A DNA stretch of 64,000 nucleotides from Pseudomonadota bacterium (GCA_039028935.1 JBCCHD010000016.1:1-64000); one strand, 5' to 3'. Counted from the first letter of the stretch, positions 34,776 through 44,429 are shown. Program-made: numbers and translations. The notes: generated by a model from the letters alone, not told the origin.

Positions 34776-37095
34776 GGGTGTCCTGAAGGCGCAGTACGAC
34801 TCGAATCGATTTTGATGTCGGTGTGAAGCTCTTCGCGCCATACGACTGATGCGGTACTAGCACATTGAGTTCGGGGTAGTAGCCTGCGAGGCATCCGCGC
34901 GGAATGTCGTAGGGTAACAGCTTGAAACCGCGCGCAATGCGCTCAACCCCATCCTCTCCGATACCGATCAGATCGGCACGACCATCCGCTGCGGCGCCGA
35001 TCGCCCGCAGGTCGTCTGCATTAGCAAAAATAACGTTACGCTCGCCGGACACACCGCGATAGCGATCGTTAGAACTGTACACGGTGGTGTTGTACTGATC
35101 ATGCGATCGAATAGTTTGCAACACAAACTCTCGTTTCGTTAGATCGTTGCGTTGCCAGTCGGTGCGCTCAGGCAATGCTGCCGCATGAAAGTTGGCGCGT
35201 TGCGTTGACGTTTGCCATTCTCGCTCGGCCGCCGGGTTGCGCAACTTGAAGCCGCGTGGTCGACGAATGTTGGCATTGTAATCACCGAAAATGGGTAAAA
35301 CTCGACTAATCATGTCGCGAATTCTGTCGTGATTGTGTGCAAGCGCTAACCAATCGACGACGCCATTGCCAACGGTTGCCTTTGCTATTCCGGCCACAAT
35401 GTTAACTTCCGATTTGAGTTCGTCAGACGCCGGTGGATTAAAGCCGGTGGACCCATGCACCATCGACATCGAATCTTCAACTGTGACGACTTGCGGCACC
35501 CCATCACGGTTGGCGTCGAGCTCTGTCCGTCCAAGGCACGGTAATAAGAAGGCAGTTTTGCCGGTGAGGAGATGACAGTGATTGAGTTTGGTCGCAATAC
35601 TTACGGTCAACTCCAAGCGCCGCATCGCGTGTGCAATTAGGGCGCTATCGGGTACCGCGCGAGCGAAGTTGCCGCCCAAGGCGACAAATGCTTTGGCTCG
35701 ACCACTGAGCATCGCGCCAATGGTTTCGAGTACATTGTGACCCGGTACTCTGGGCAGCGTTGTACCCAGTTCTTTTTCCATCGCGTCGAGTAATGTCGAA
35801 GGCGCGGTTTCGTCAATCCCAACCGTGCGGTCGCCCTGCACGTTTGAGTGTCCCCGAACCGGGCAAAGACCGGTTCCGGGCCGTCCGATATTGCCGCGTA
35901 ACAACATCACAGAGGTGAGTTCGCGGATAGTATCGACCGCGTGTTCGTGCTGGGTAAGACCCATCGCCCAAGTGGCGATGACGCGCTCGGAATCGATGTA
36001 AATGTCGGCGAGCGTTTCAATGTCTTGGCGCGATAATCCGGCTTGGTCTTCAATGTCTGTCCAATCCGTGTTGGCGACGCGCTGGCGATAGGCGTCGATG
36101 CCGCTCGTGTGTTGCGCAATAAACGCGTCGTCGAGTACTGCGGATTCGCCTGTTTGTCGTGCTGAGGCATCGCGCGCAAAAATGCGCTTCGCCATACCTC
36201 GAAATACCGCCATATCCCCACCGCTGCGAGGACAGAAGTAGTCGGTGGAGGTGGGTCGTGATCCGGCTCTGAGCATCTCTAACTTGTTTTGTGGATCGGA
36301 GAAGCGGCGCAAACCTCTTTCTTTAAGCGGATTGATCACCACCACGCGTGCACCACGAACGGTGGCACTGCGCAGATCCGATAACATACGTGGATGATTA
36401 GTTCCGGGGTTCTGACCGATCACAAAAATCGTGTCGGCTTCCTCAAGGTCAGCAAGTTGAACGGTGCCTTTACCGACCCCAATCGCTTCGGTCAGGGCGA
36501 TGCCGCTGGCTTCATGACACATGTGCGAACAGTCGGGAAAGTTATTCGTGCCGTATAACCGCACAAACGTTTGGTACAAAAATGCGGCCTCATTACTGGC
36601 ACGCCCAGACGTATAAAACTCAGCCTCATTGGGATCATCCAGCGCATTCAGCGCCGCACCGATGGCGTCAAACGCGTCAGTCCAATTCACTTCCGCGTAG
36701 CAATCCGATTCGGCGTCGTAGCGCATCGGATGAGTGAGGCGTCCCTGTTTTTCCAGCTCGTGGTCGCTCCACGTGCGAAGCTCCGTGAGCGTATGTTGAG
36801 CAAAAAAGGCAGGCGTCGCGCGTTCTTTGGTTGCCTCCCATGACACGGCCTTAACGCCGTTCTCGCAAAATTCAAAAGACGAGCCGTGTTCCGGATCACC
36901 CCACGCGCAGCCCGGGCAGTCAAAGCCATCCGGCTGATTGGCCTTGAGCATGGTTTGCGCCCCACGCAGTGGCTTGCCGCTGGCAACAAGATAGCGCCCC
37001 ACGCTTCGAAGCGCTGGCCAGCCACCGGCGGACGGGTCGGTTGTGCCCCGTGTGTTCCGGGATTTTTCGTCGTTCTGACTCAAGAGGGGGGCCAC
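34768..37095 (-). CDS. FdhF/YdeP-family molybdopterin oxidoreductase
   Basis: A 775-residue cytoplasmic bis-MGD-type enzyme of the YdeP group. The N-terminal segment AGGWPALRSVGRYLVASGK precedes FDCPGCAWGDP, a motif seen in YdeP proteins. It continues with EFYTSGRASNEAAFLYQTF, CSHMCHEASGIALTEAIG, IFVIGQNPGTNHPRMLSDL, RGNIGRPGTGLCPVRGHSNV and the C-terminal cofactor region TTVYSSNDRYRGVSGERN. E. coli YdeP is linked to acid resistance, but its substrate is unknown. GTG at 37095 is used because the family N-terminus needs these residues. A Fur-box-like site lies just upstream. A winged-helix gene overlaps its end. Confidence 0.9.
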   Translation of the reverse strand: MAPLLSQNDEKSRNTRGTTDPSAGGWPALRSVGRYLVASGKPLRGAQTMLKANQPDGFDCPGCAWGDPEHGSSFEFCENGVKAVSWEATKERATPAFFAQHTLTELRTWSDHELEKQGRLTHPMRYDAESDCYAEVNWTDAFDAIGAALNALDDPNEAEFYTSGRASNEAAFLYQTFVRLYGTNNFPDCSHMCHEASGIALTEAIGVGKGTVQLADLEEADTIFVIGQNPGTNHPRMLSDLRSATVRGARVVVINPLKERGLRRFSDPQNKLEMLRAGSRPTSTDYFCPRSGGDMAVFRGMAKRIFARDASARQTGESAVLDDAFIAQHTSGIDAYRQRVANTDWTDIEDQAGLSRQDIETLADIYIDSERVIATWAMGLTQHEHAVDTIRELTSVMLLRGNIGRPGTGLCPVRGHSNVQGDRTVGIDETAPSTLLDAMEKELGTTLPRVPGHNVLETIGAMLSGRAKAFVALGGNFARAVPDSALIAHAMRRLELTVSIATKLNHCHLLTGKTAFLLPCLGRTELDANRDGVPQVVTVEDSMSMVHGSTGFNPPASDELKSEVNIVAGIAKATVGNGVVDWLALAHNHDRIRDMISRVLPIFGDYNANIRRPRGFKLRNPAAEREWQTSTQRANFHAAALPERTDWQRNDLTKREFVLQTIRSHDQYNTTVYSSNDRYRGVSGERNVIFANADDLRAIGAAADGRADLIGIGEDGVERIARGFKLLPYDIPRGCLAGYYPELNVLVPHQSYGAKSFTPTSKSIRVVLRLQDTHE

Positions 37096-37106
37096 GCATG
37101 ATATTA

Positions 37107-37125
37107 AATGAGAATCATTCGCATT
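37107..37125. promoter_or_regulatory. Fur-box-like site upstream of the YdeP-like gene
   Basis: AATGAGAATCATTCGCATT matches the 19-bp Fur consensus at about 16 positions, better than the site at 21.1 kb. It lies 11 bp before the GTG start of the molybdoenzyme gene on the minus strand. No plus-strand gene follows within 2 kb, so the molybdoenzyme is the natural target. Confidence 0.7.
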
Positions 37126-37411
37126 ATACGCGGTTTTTGGGTGCGCTGGTATCCCTGCCGGTTTCGGTGTCAGGTGGAAGATCGGTACGTTCGTGTGATG
37201 GAAGTGCGCGCGTATTCGCGGTAGTGGACGAGGCTACGCGCCAGCGAGAATGGTTCGACGCTGAGTACTCGGCGTTCAGGCATTGGCGCACCGGAATCGA
37301 TTGTTCATTCAGTGCAGAATACGGCGTTGGCTTTGCTCGTCGCGTTCGGCGATACAGGTCTATCTGATTTAACACACTGACAGCACGTTGCGTTTCGCAC
37401 GACGGTCAGTC

Positions 37412-38980
37412 TTAGCCTCCGGCGTCGTCCGAAGCGAGAGACTGACTCATCATTCGTCGTTTTTGATAGTCGCGAAGATGCCTCTTTAACATCGGTGCAA
37501 GCAAGTAGAGGCCAAGAATATTCGGAATACAGATCACGAACACCAGGGCATCGGAAAAATCGAGCACAGCGCTCAGTTGTATGGAGCAGCCCACCACGAC
37601 GAAAAAACAGAACACGGCTTTAAATCCCACATCCGCGATACGAGACTCTCCAACCAAATACGTCCAACCTTTCAAGCCGTAATACGACCACGCAATCATG
37701 GTGGAAAAAGCAAACAAGATGCCGGCAAGAGCGATTGCATAGGGCGACCAAGCGATGTTGCGTTCAAATGCTTGGGAGGTCATTTCTATGCCGCCCAGTC
37801 CCTGCGTAAAGCCAGGTTCGTAGTACAGGGTGGTAATAATAACCAACGAGGTCATAGTGCAAATGACCACAGTATCAATGAACGGCTCCAATAGGCCCAC
37901 AAACCCTTCGGTGATGGGCTCGTTGGTTTTTACGGCGGAATGCGCAATCGCAGCGGAGCCGATGCCCGCCTCATTCGAGAAGACGGCGCGCTGAAACCCG
38001 ACGATCATCACGCCTAGCGCGCCACCGGCCATGGCTTCGGCGTCGAAAGCGCCTTTGATAATGGCGTTAATCGCAAACGGAATTGCCTCGTAGTTCATGC
38101 CGATGATGAGGGTGGCGCACACCACATAAAAGATGGCCATGAATGGCACCACTTTTTCGGTCACGCGGGCGATGCTCTTGATGCCACCAATGATGACCAG
38201 TGCCACGACGGCGGCTATGGCCAGACCAAACAGCCAGCCTTTGTCGCCGAACCAACTGTGATCCGGTCCGCCCGTTACATTAACAAATTGCACATAGGCT
38301 TGATTAGACTGAAACATGTTGCCTATGCCCATGCATCCAACGACGATCCCAAGCGCATAAAACTTGGCCATAAAGCGACCAAATTTTGGTAATCCGCGTT
38401 CACTCAGGCCGTGCTCGAGATAGTACATGGGCCCACCCGAAACACTGCCGTCTGGGTTTTCCCGTCGATACAGCGTACCCAGCGCGCACTCGACAAATTT
38501 TGTCGACATGCCCAATAAACCGGCGATAATGAGCCAGAGCGCAGCGCCAGGACCGCCCACCGAAATCGCCACCGCCACACCACCAATGTTGCCGATTCCT
38601 ACGGTGCCAGAGACAGCCGTGGCAAGCGCTTGGAAGTGGGAGATTTCACCGGGATGTGTCGAGTCGCTGTAGTCGCCACGCACAATTTGAACGGCGTGCC
38701 GAAAACCCAGGATATTGATAAAACCAAAGTAGAGCGTGAAGAAAACGGCGCCCGCGACGAGCCAAACAACGACAAGTGGCAGCTCTGCGCCAAACACAGA
38801 TACGTTAAAAAAAATCACGTTCGACACAAACGTCGTCAGCGGCTGGACCGTGCGATTGATGAAGTCGTCAATGCCTGTGGTACCGCTTGCGTGTGCGCCG
38901 CTTGTACAAAGCATAGACAGCAGTAGAGCGGCCTGTCGTGCCACGTGGGAAGAGCGTCTGGTTTGGTTAGGCCAAGTCAT
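37412..38980 (-). CDS. Sodium:alanine/glycine symporter (AGCS family)
   Basis: A 522-residue transporter with a signal-like start and about eleven hydrophobic helices. AGCS hallmarks include SGTVGIGNIGGVAVAISVGG, GAALWLIIAGLLGMSTKFVE and RRENPDGSVSGGPMYYLEHG, and then NQAYVQFVNVTGG and FSNEAGIGSAAIAHSAVKTN. The family imports alanine or glycine with sodium or protons. It is monocistronic, with its 340-bp upstream region shared divergently with an S9 peptidase. Release of amino acids by the peptidase and uptake by this carrier would fit together, but that is inference. Confidence 0.95.
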   Translation of the reverse strand: MTWPNQTRRSSHVARQAALLLSMLCTSGAHASGTTGIDDFINRTVQPLTTFVSNVIFFNVSVFGAELPLVVVWLVAGAVFFTLYFGFINILGFRHAVQIVRGDYSDSTHPGEISHFQALATAVSGTVGIGNIGGVAVAISVGGPGAALWLIIAGLLGMSTKFVECALGTLYRRENPDGSVSGGPMYYLEHGLSERGLPKFGRFMAKFYALGIVVGCMGIGNMFQSNQAYVQFVNVTGGPDHSWFGDKGWLFGLAIAAVVALVIIGGIKSIARVTEKVVPFMAIFYVVCATLIIGMNYEAIPFAINAIIKGAFDAEAMAGGALGVMIVGFQRAVFSNEAGIGSAAIAHSAVKTNEPITEGFVGLLEPFIDTVVICTMTSLVIITTLYYEPGFTQGLGGIEMTSQAFERNIAWSPYAIALAGILFAFSTMIAWSYYGLKGWTYLVGESRIADVGFKAVFCFFVVVGCSIQLSAVLDFSDALVFVICIPNILGLYLLAPMLKRHLRDYQKRRMMSQSLASDDAGG

Positions 38981-39320
38981 TCGCGTCTCTCTGTGTGTTA
39001 ATGAAACTGTATTGCGTTGTCCGATGCCGAGATGCCTTGCTGACCGAAATACAATGAGATCAACCGCATCCAGCTCTGAAGAGGACGATCCGCGTCAATC
39101 GTTTTTGCCCGATGGGTGACGCACCTCGCCGCACAAGCGAGTCTGATCTTGGGTCATTGAGTACGCCAGCGCCAAGGATGAAGTAAAAGCTGACCGACTG
39201 CAAAATCCACCTATCACGTCACTGCGCACCATTGAGCGGGATCTCATCACATCGCAGGAATACTTGAGCCCGAGTCAAAAAATTGTTTCACTGTAAACAT
39301 TAAATTACTGGGGATTTATC
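38981..39320. other. Divergent promoter region between symporter and S9 peptidase
   Basis: This 340-bp stretch holds no supportable gene. Both neighbours diverge from it. The last 40 bp before the peptidase are AT-rich with GGGGATTTATC before its ATG. I see no clear operator symmetry. Confidence 0.55.
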
Positions 39321-41336
39321 ATGTTTAGAGCACTCTCGTTTTTAACTATTTTGGTCGGATCGCTGTCCACGGTCGCTGAACCATTGTCCGCCGAGGCCCT
39401 TTGGCGCATGGATCGGGTCGGTGCGCCCGTCATCTCGCCTAACGGCGAGCATATTGTTGTGGGTGTGACTCGTTACGCGGAAGAAGACGGTGCTCCAGAG
39501 TCACGTTTATACCTATTAAATGAGGACGGCGAGCCGGCACGCGCGCTCACGATGTCAGGCGCCAGCGCCTCATCGGCGGTGTTCTCCCCGGATAGCAGCA
39601 CGCTGGCTTTCGTCAGTAAACGTGACAAAGACGAAGCAGGGCAGGTGTATCTGCTGCCCATGAGCGGCCCCGGTGAGGCACAGAAATTGACGGATATCCC
39701 GACCGGTGCTGGCGGGATACGTTGGCGCGGTGATCATATCTATTTCATCTCAAACGTCTGGCCGGGAAAATCGTTTGAAGAGATGGCCACGGCCTTGGGC
39801 GAGAAGAAAGAAAGTCGGGTGTCGGCACATGTGTGGAACGCCATGCCGTACTCATTTTGGGACCACTGGCTGGATGAGGCGCGTGAACGACATGTTTTTC
39901 GTATCCACGTTGACAACCAGTCCGTGGAGGCGCTCACGCTCGGCACGGGACTGCAGCTTTCCCGCGGTTCGATGGGTGGCAATGGTGAGTACGATGTGCG
40001 GCCCGATGGCAGCGCAATCGCGTTTGTGGCCAATAGTCGTACCGAAGGCATTTACCCCAACAATGATGTGTTTTTGCTCTCGATCGGTGGCGATTCGGCC
40101 GTGAACCTTACATCGGATAACCCGGCTTCTGACAGTCAGCCACGCTTTTCGCCGAATGGCGAGAAACTGGCGTATGTGTCGCAACGCATTGAGGGTTTTT
40201 ACGGCGATACGGCCCGTTTGCGCGTGAGGGATGTTGATTCGGGTAAGGTGACCAAGCTGCATGAGGACTGGGATCGCGCCCTGTCCGGTCTTGTGTGGTT
40301 GCCGCGCAGTAACGGGTTTTTGGCCGCGATTGACGACGCCGGCACGCGACGCATTTACTCAATTCCCTTGCGCGGAAAGCCAACATTAATCACGGATGCG
40401 ACGAACTACGATGGAGTGAGCGTGGCGGCCAATGGCAAAGTCGTGGCGCGCAACCAGAGTTTCTTATACCCGCCGCGGGTCGTGACCGTGGATACACGTC
40501 GAAAGTCCGTAACGCGTATCGACACGTTCAACGATGACGTGTTGGCTGAGATTGATATGGGCACGTACGAGTCGGTGACCTACAAAGGGGCGGATGGCGC
40601 GGATATCCAAATGTGGATCAACTATCCGCCCGGATTTGATAAGAGTAAGGAGTATCCGCTTTTCTTACTGATCCACGGTGGACCGCACGGCGCTATTACC
40701 GATTCATTCCATTTTCGCTGGAACGCACAGGCTTTTTCGGCTTGGGGGTACGTCACCGCTTGGCCAAATTTTCACGGTTCGTCCGGGTTTGGACAAGACT
40801 TTACGGATGCGATTAACCCCGATTGGGCGACCAAGCCCTACGCCGATGTGATGGCGGCAGCGGAGTGGTTCAACAGCAAGTCATGGATTGACTCAAGCCG
40901 CACGGTGGCGGGCGGTGGCAGCTACGGCGGTTACCTGTCGTCGGTGTTACTCGGTCGTGAGCATCCGTTTAATTCGTTGGTAATCCACGCTGCGGTGTAC
41001 AACCTCTATTCTCAAAACTCGGCCGACTTTGCGGTGCATGAGCAGCGTTTTGGCCCCTATTGGGAGCGTGACGAAATGGTGCGCGCCATTTCACCGCACT
41101 ACGAAGCGGGCAAATTTCGTACGCCGAGTTTGATTATTCATGGTCAAAAAGATTTGCGTGTGCCGGTGGGCCAGGCGTTTGAGTTGTTCCGCGCGCTGCA
41201 GCTGCAGGGCATCGATTCACAGCTCATTTACTACCCCGATGAGAACCATTGGATCCTCAAGCGCGACAATTCGATTCATTGGTATACCAGTGTGCGTGAC
41301 TGGATTGCGAAGTACGCCGCGCCAGGTGCAAACTAA
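39321..41336 (+). CDS. S9-family prolyl-oligopeptidase-like peptidase
   Basis: A 671-residue exported serine peptidase with a signal peptide over about 1-20. It has an N-terminal beta-propeller (DPP-IV/acylaminoacyl-peptidase type, with repeats such as PVISPNGEHIV and AVFSPDSSTLAFVSKR). The C-terminal hydrolase shows LFLLIHGGPHGAITDSFHFRW, the nucleophile GGGSYGGYLSS (Ser534), Asp611 in GQKDLRVPVGQAF and His643 in YPDENHWIL. It cleaves short peptides after proline or another preferred residue, probably in the periplasm. It diverges from the AGCS amino-acid symporter, and a hairpin follows the gene. Confidence 0.93.
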   Translation: MFRALSFLTILVGSLSTVAEPLSAEALWRMDRVGAPVISPNGEHIVVGVTRYAEEDGAPESRLYLLNEDGEPARALTMSGASASSAVFSPDSSTLAFVSKRDKDEAGQVYLLPMSGPGEAQKLTDIPTGAGGIRWRGDHIYFISNVWPGKSFEEMATALGEKKESRVSAHVWNAMPYSFWDHWLDEARERHVFRIHVDNQSVEALTLGTGLQLSRGSMGGNGEYDVRPDGSAIAFVANSRTEGIYPNNDVFLLSIGGDSAVNLTSDNPASDSQPRFSPNGEKLAYVSQRIEGFYGDTARLRVRDVDSGKVTKLHEDWDRALSGLVWLPRSNGFLAAIDDAGTRRIYSIPLRGKPTLITDATNYDGVSVAANGKVVARNQSFLYPPRVVTVDTRRKSVTRIDTFNDDVLAEIDMGTYESVTYKGADGADIQMWINYPPGFDKSKEYPLFLLIHGGPHGAITDSFHFRWNAQAFSAWGYVTAWPNFHGSSGFGQDFTDAINPDWATKPYADVMAAAEWFNSKSWIDSSRTVAGGGSYGGYLSSVLLGREHPFNSLVIHAAVYNLYSQNSADFAVHEQRFGPYWERDEMVRAISPHYEAGKFRTPSLIIHGQKDLRVPVGQAFELFRALQLQGIDSQLIYYPDENHWILKRDNSIHWYTSVRDWIAKYAAPGAN

Positions 41337-41368
41337 TCGATACGGCTATTAGCTGGACTATATTATTC

Positions 41369-41397
41369 GCCTGCGATCGCGCGAGGTGATCGCAGGC
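41369..41397. terminator. Strong hairpin after the S9 peptidase gene
   Basis: The arms GCCTGCGATC and GATCGCAGGC pair perfectly over 10 bp around a 9-nt loop. It is 32 bp after the stop and lacks a T tract, so it is likely a weak or factor-assisted terminator or an mRNA-stabilising end. Confidence 0.5.
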
Positions 41398-41458
41398 ACG
41401 ATCTGGCGCACGGTATCGATTAATCGGAAGATTTGGGAAACAAACCAATGAGGGCGCT

Positions 41459-42658
41459 ATGCTGATCAAGACGAGACGATCGCGACCCGGTGGCTCTGCG
41501 CCGGTCGCGCGGCGAGATTTTTTAAAGTTTATTGCTGCCCTAGGCCCGGCTATGCTGAGCGGCTGCAGTTCGTGTGTCGATGCAAAAACCCGCAGTTTTG
41601 GCGGCAAAGTGATCGTCATTGGTGCCGGCGCTGCAGGTCTTTCGGCGGCCTATTTTCTTGCAAAAGCGGGTGTTGAAGTAGAGGTGTTGGAGGCGGCCTC
41701 CACACACGGCGGTCGAATTAAAACGGTGCGCGACTTCGTTGACTTCCCAATACCGCTTGGCGGTGAGTGGTTGCACACGGATGCCGATGAACTCATCGAC
41801 GTGACCGGTCGCGAAGAACCCAATATAGAAACGGTTGGTTATGGCGAAACAGAACGCTATGGTTATTGGGAGGAGGGAGAGTACGCCGAGACGGAGATTG
41901 ACGGATCAGAGGATCTAAAATTTGTTGGCCGCACCTGGCTGGATGTGTTTGATGAGTTTCTGCTGCCAACTGTTGCCGGTAACATTCAATTTAATCAAGT
42001 CGTCAAACACATCGACTACAGTGGGGCTGAAGTCACTGTAACGACCGTGAAGGGGAAAGTGTTTCGTGCTGATAAAGTCATCGTCACAGCACCGCTTACT
42101 CAGCTTCGAGATGTTCTGACGTTTGCGCCCTCGCTGCCGGATAACCTCCAATCGGCGCTCAGTGATGCCTATATATGGGGTGGTCTGAAGGCCTTTATCC
42201 AGTTTTCCGAGCGTTTTTATCCAAGCCTAATCGAGTTTGACGGTCGCTCTGGCGAACGCGGCGAACAACTTTATTACGATGCGGCCTACGGCCAAGACAC
42301 ATCGGCTCATGTATTAGGTTTATTTTCGGTGGGGACGAGTGCCGAGCCGTATCAGGCCGCGCATCGTGATAAGCAACTGATCGAATTTGTGCTTGCTGAA
42401 CTCGACCCAATTTTTGATGGTCGCCCATCGAAGTCCTATCAACAACATATCGTGCAGGATTGGAGTGCCGAACCGCATATCGGCATGGCCTATCTCGCGT
42501 CGTCTGCAGATTGGCGAGTGCCCCGCCAATTTGCTAAGCCTATCGACGATCGGGTGTACTTCGCGGGTGATGCGTACATCGACGACTGGGAAGGCTGGAG
42601 CATGGTCCACTTGGCTGCTCGCTCGGCGCGTATTGCGGTGGATCGAATCTTAGTGTAA
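41459..42658 (+). CDS. FAD-dependent amine oxidase, Tat-exported lipoprotein
   Basis: A 399-residue flavin amine oxidase-like enzyme. The N-terminus combines a twin-arginine motif (VARRDFLKFIAALG, Arg18-Arg19) with a lipobox (LSGC, Cys36), so it appears to be exported folded and then lipidated. The Rossmann motif VIVIGAGAAGLSAAYFLAKAG (about 51-71) binds FAD. GGRIKTVRDF and PLGGEWLH continue the family pattern, and the C-terminal VYFAGDAYIDDWEGWSMVH closes the FAD site. An amine or polyamine substrate is inferred. The AATGAGGG ribosome-binding site is good, and it follows the peptidase gene by about 120 bp. Confidence 0.88.
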   Translation: MLIKTRRSRPGGSAPVARRDFLKFIAALGPAMLSGCSSCVDAKTRSFGGKVIVIGAGAAGLSAAYFLAKAGVEVEVLEAASTHGGRIKTVRDFVDFPIPLGGEWLHTDADELIDVTGREEPNIETVGYGETERYGYWEEGEYAETEIDGSEDLKFVGRTWLDVFDEFLLPTVAGNIQFNQVVKHIDYSGAEVTVTTVKGKVFRADKVIVTAPLTQLRDVLTFAPSLPDNLQSALSDAYIWGGLKAFIQFSERFYPSLIEFDGRSGERGEQLYYDAAYGQDTSAHVLGLFSVGTSAEPYQAAHRDKQLIEFVLAELDPIFDGRPSKSYQQHIVQDWSAEPHIGMAYLASSADWRVPRQFAKPIDDRVYFAGDAYIDDWEGWSMVHLAARSARIAVDRILV

Positions 42659-42830
42659 CCAGAGACTGTCGTGTAACGGGCCGCTATGTTACGCGTCGAG
42701 TTTTATAAGAGTGGTATGTGGTGTGCCACTCGAAGGTCACTAACGTTTCGGTAAAAAAATTACGCATCATGCTCAAAAAATAGGAATAGACTCCAGTTAA
42801 TAAGCGAAAAAGACACTAGGGGAGTCTATC

Positions 42831-43166
42831 GTCACACCTATCTTTGGCGAAATTATCATCACGAGTTTTCCTTTCGCGCCGCAAGGCTATGCGTTATGTG
42901 ATGGGCAGAGTTTATCGGTGTCTGAAAACTCCGCGCTATTTGCTGCTTTGGGCAACCGATAGGGTGGCGACGGTACGTCCACATTCGCATTACCTGATTT
43001 GCGTGGCCGCGTGCCCAGTCATCAGGACACCGGGAACGGCATGACCACCCGCACGATGGGTCAGCAATTTGGTGAGGAGACCGCGACATTGACGGAGGCG
43101 CAACTGCCTTCGCACACGGCGTTCCCCGATAGTCAACAGGAGCGTATAGGTGTTCGCGGACTATAA
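42831..43166 (+). pseudogene. Phage tail collar-domain protein, disrupted by one in-frame stop
   Basis: Reading through a single TAG at 42960 gives an almost continuous tail-collar (Mdp-type) domain. It runs IFGEIIITSFPFAPQGYALC, then SENSALFAALGNR, the TAG where relatives have Tyr, then GGDGTSTFALPDLRGRVPSH and GEETATLTEAQLPSHTAF. The start codon seems altered too: an AGGGGAG site is followed by GTC or ATC where GTG or ATG is expected. The usual C-terminal half is missing; the frame ends at TAA 43164. Collar domains occur in phage tail tips and in secreted microcystin-dependent proteins; no phage neighbours are present. Confidence 0.75.
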
Positions 43167-43287
43167 ATGTCGAGGTAAGTTAAATTACTAACCATTCTGG
43201 ATACGAAGCGTTCGCAAATCGCGTTTAATCAAAAAAACGAATCGATACCAATTTATGTGGGGCGGACGTGAATCAGGCAATGACACA

Positions 43288-44253
43288 TTATTTGGTGTTA
43301 GTTCCTCGAGGTCCTAAAATTGACGAGAGTTCTGGTAGGCGCTTAAGCAATCGCCTCTCCCAAGGAGGAACCTCTCCGTACTTCTGACGAAGAAAATTGA
43401 CAAATATACGAATTTTCATCGGCACATACTGACTCTTTCGATAGTGGGCGGCGAGCACCGCGCCTTGAATTCGATGCTCTGGGAAAATCGGAATGAGTAG
43501 GCCGTTAGCCAATTGCTCTTCTATAAAAAATACCGGCATGAGCGCCATACACTCACCATTCAACACAGCCGCTTCAAGCATCCAAATCGTGTTAGTGAGC
43601 ACTTTCGGTTCGATTGATACAGGCCTGACCTTGTCAGTGGAAATATAAGGAATGACTGGGTCAGGTGTCACATGATTGTTATGGGCGAAGCGATGTTGAC
43701 TTAAGTCGTTCGGCTCTTTCGGACTACCAAATTTGTTTAGATACTCTTCTGTCGCGACTACCAATCGACGGATAGGCAGTAGTTTCGCCGATTCGATGAT
43801 TCCACTCTGTGGTGACTCGGGTTGAATACAAACATCAAATCCTTCTTGAACCGGGTCACAGAGACGGTCATGTTGGTGAAGTTCGATGTCTAAATTCGGG
43901 TGATTCTCCTGAAATTCACACAGATCGTTGGCCAAATAGGCCGACGTAAAGGAAGAAATACAGCTCACACGAAATACACCACTGAGGCCCCATTCCATCG
44001 AGCTGACAGCCGATTTTGCGTCGTCTAGTTCGGCAAGAATTCTTACGCAGCGCTCATAGAAAATGGTCCCGGTATCGGTGACGTCTAGTCGGCGAGTGGA
44101 GCGTTGCAACAATTCGAGTTGAAGATCAGATTCAAGTTGATTAACACGCTTGGTGATGACCGACTTTGATGTGCCCGTCTGGCGCGCAGCCTCGGCGAAA
44201 CTGCCGACTTCTACGACTTTTACAAACGCGCGCATGCTCGCTAATTCATTCAT
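43288..44253 (-). CDS. LysR-family regulator divergent to a TonB receptor
   Basis: A 321-residue LysR protein. The N-terminal MRAFVKVVEVGSFAEAARQT and TSKSVITKRVNQLESDL form the winged helix, and a two-lobed effector domain follows. It belongs to the CrgA-like type by its ELLQRSTRRLDVTDTG wing. It diverges from the TonB receptor and the downstream GST/SDR/ALDH genes across a 176-bp spacer that contains an inverted repeat, so it is the likely regulator of that unit. The effector is presumably an aromatic compound from the pathway, which is inference. Confidence 0.9.
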   Translation of the reverse strand: MNELASMRAFVKVVEVGSFAEAARQTGTSKSVITKRVNQLESDLQLELLQRSTRRLDVTDTGTIFYERCVRILAELDDAKSAVSSMEWGLSGVFRVSCISSFTSAYLANDLCEFQENHPNLDIELHQHDRLCDPVQEGFDVCIQPESPQSGIIESAKLLPIRRLVVATEEYLNKFGSPKEPNDLSQHRFAHNNHVTPDPVIPYISTDKVRPVSIEPKVLTNTIWMLEAAVLNGECMALMPVFFIEEQLANGLLIPIFPEHRIQGAVLAAHYRKSQYVPMKIRIFVNFLRQKYGEVPPWERRLLKRLPELSSILGPRGTNTK

Positions 44254-44321
44254 GCCGGAATCTCGATTAGTACCAATTTGCGAACGCTGAGTCGCATTTT
44301 TAGGTGATTATCAACCTTATC

Positions 44322-44362
44322 GAATCTGATTATAGTCATAGTTGTAACAAAAAATCGGATTC
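44322..44362. promoter_or_regulatory. Inverted repeat between LysR and TonB receptor genes
   Basis: GAATCTGATT and AATCGGATTC are inverted repeats matching at 9 of 10 positions, with a 21-bp spacer. The arm centres are 31 bp apart, close to three helical turns, as expected for a tetrameric LysR regulator binding one face of the DNA. The site sits 68 bp before the receptor start. Confidence 0.5.
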
Positions 44363-44429
44363 TTCGCTTAATTATCTATTCAAACGCAGTTAATCAGTGT
44401 TTCCAGACCAGCCGGGGGGAATGTAGACC

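Noticed and set aside
36969-37367. Plus-strand frame across the molybdoenzyme start and spacer
   Set aside because: It overlaps the conserved N-terminus of the YdeP-like gene and shows no recognisable domain; the remaining spacer is better explained as regulatory sequence.
42831-43166. Prophage remnant around the collar gene
   Set aside because: No other phage gene, integrase or attachment repeat is nearby; a lone collar domain is also found in secreted non-phage proteins.
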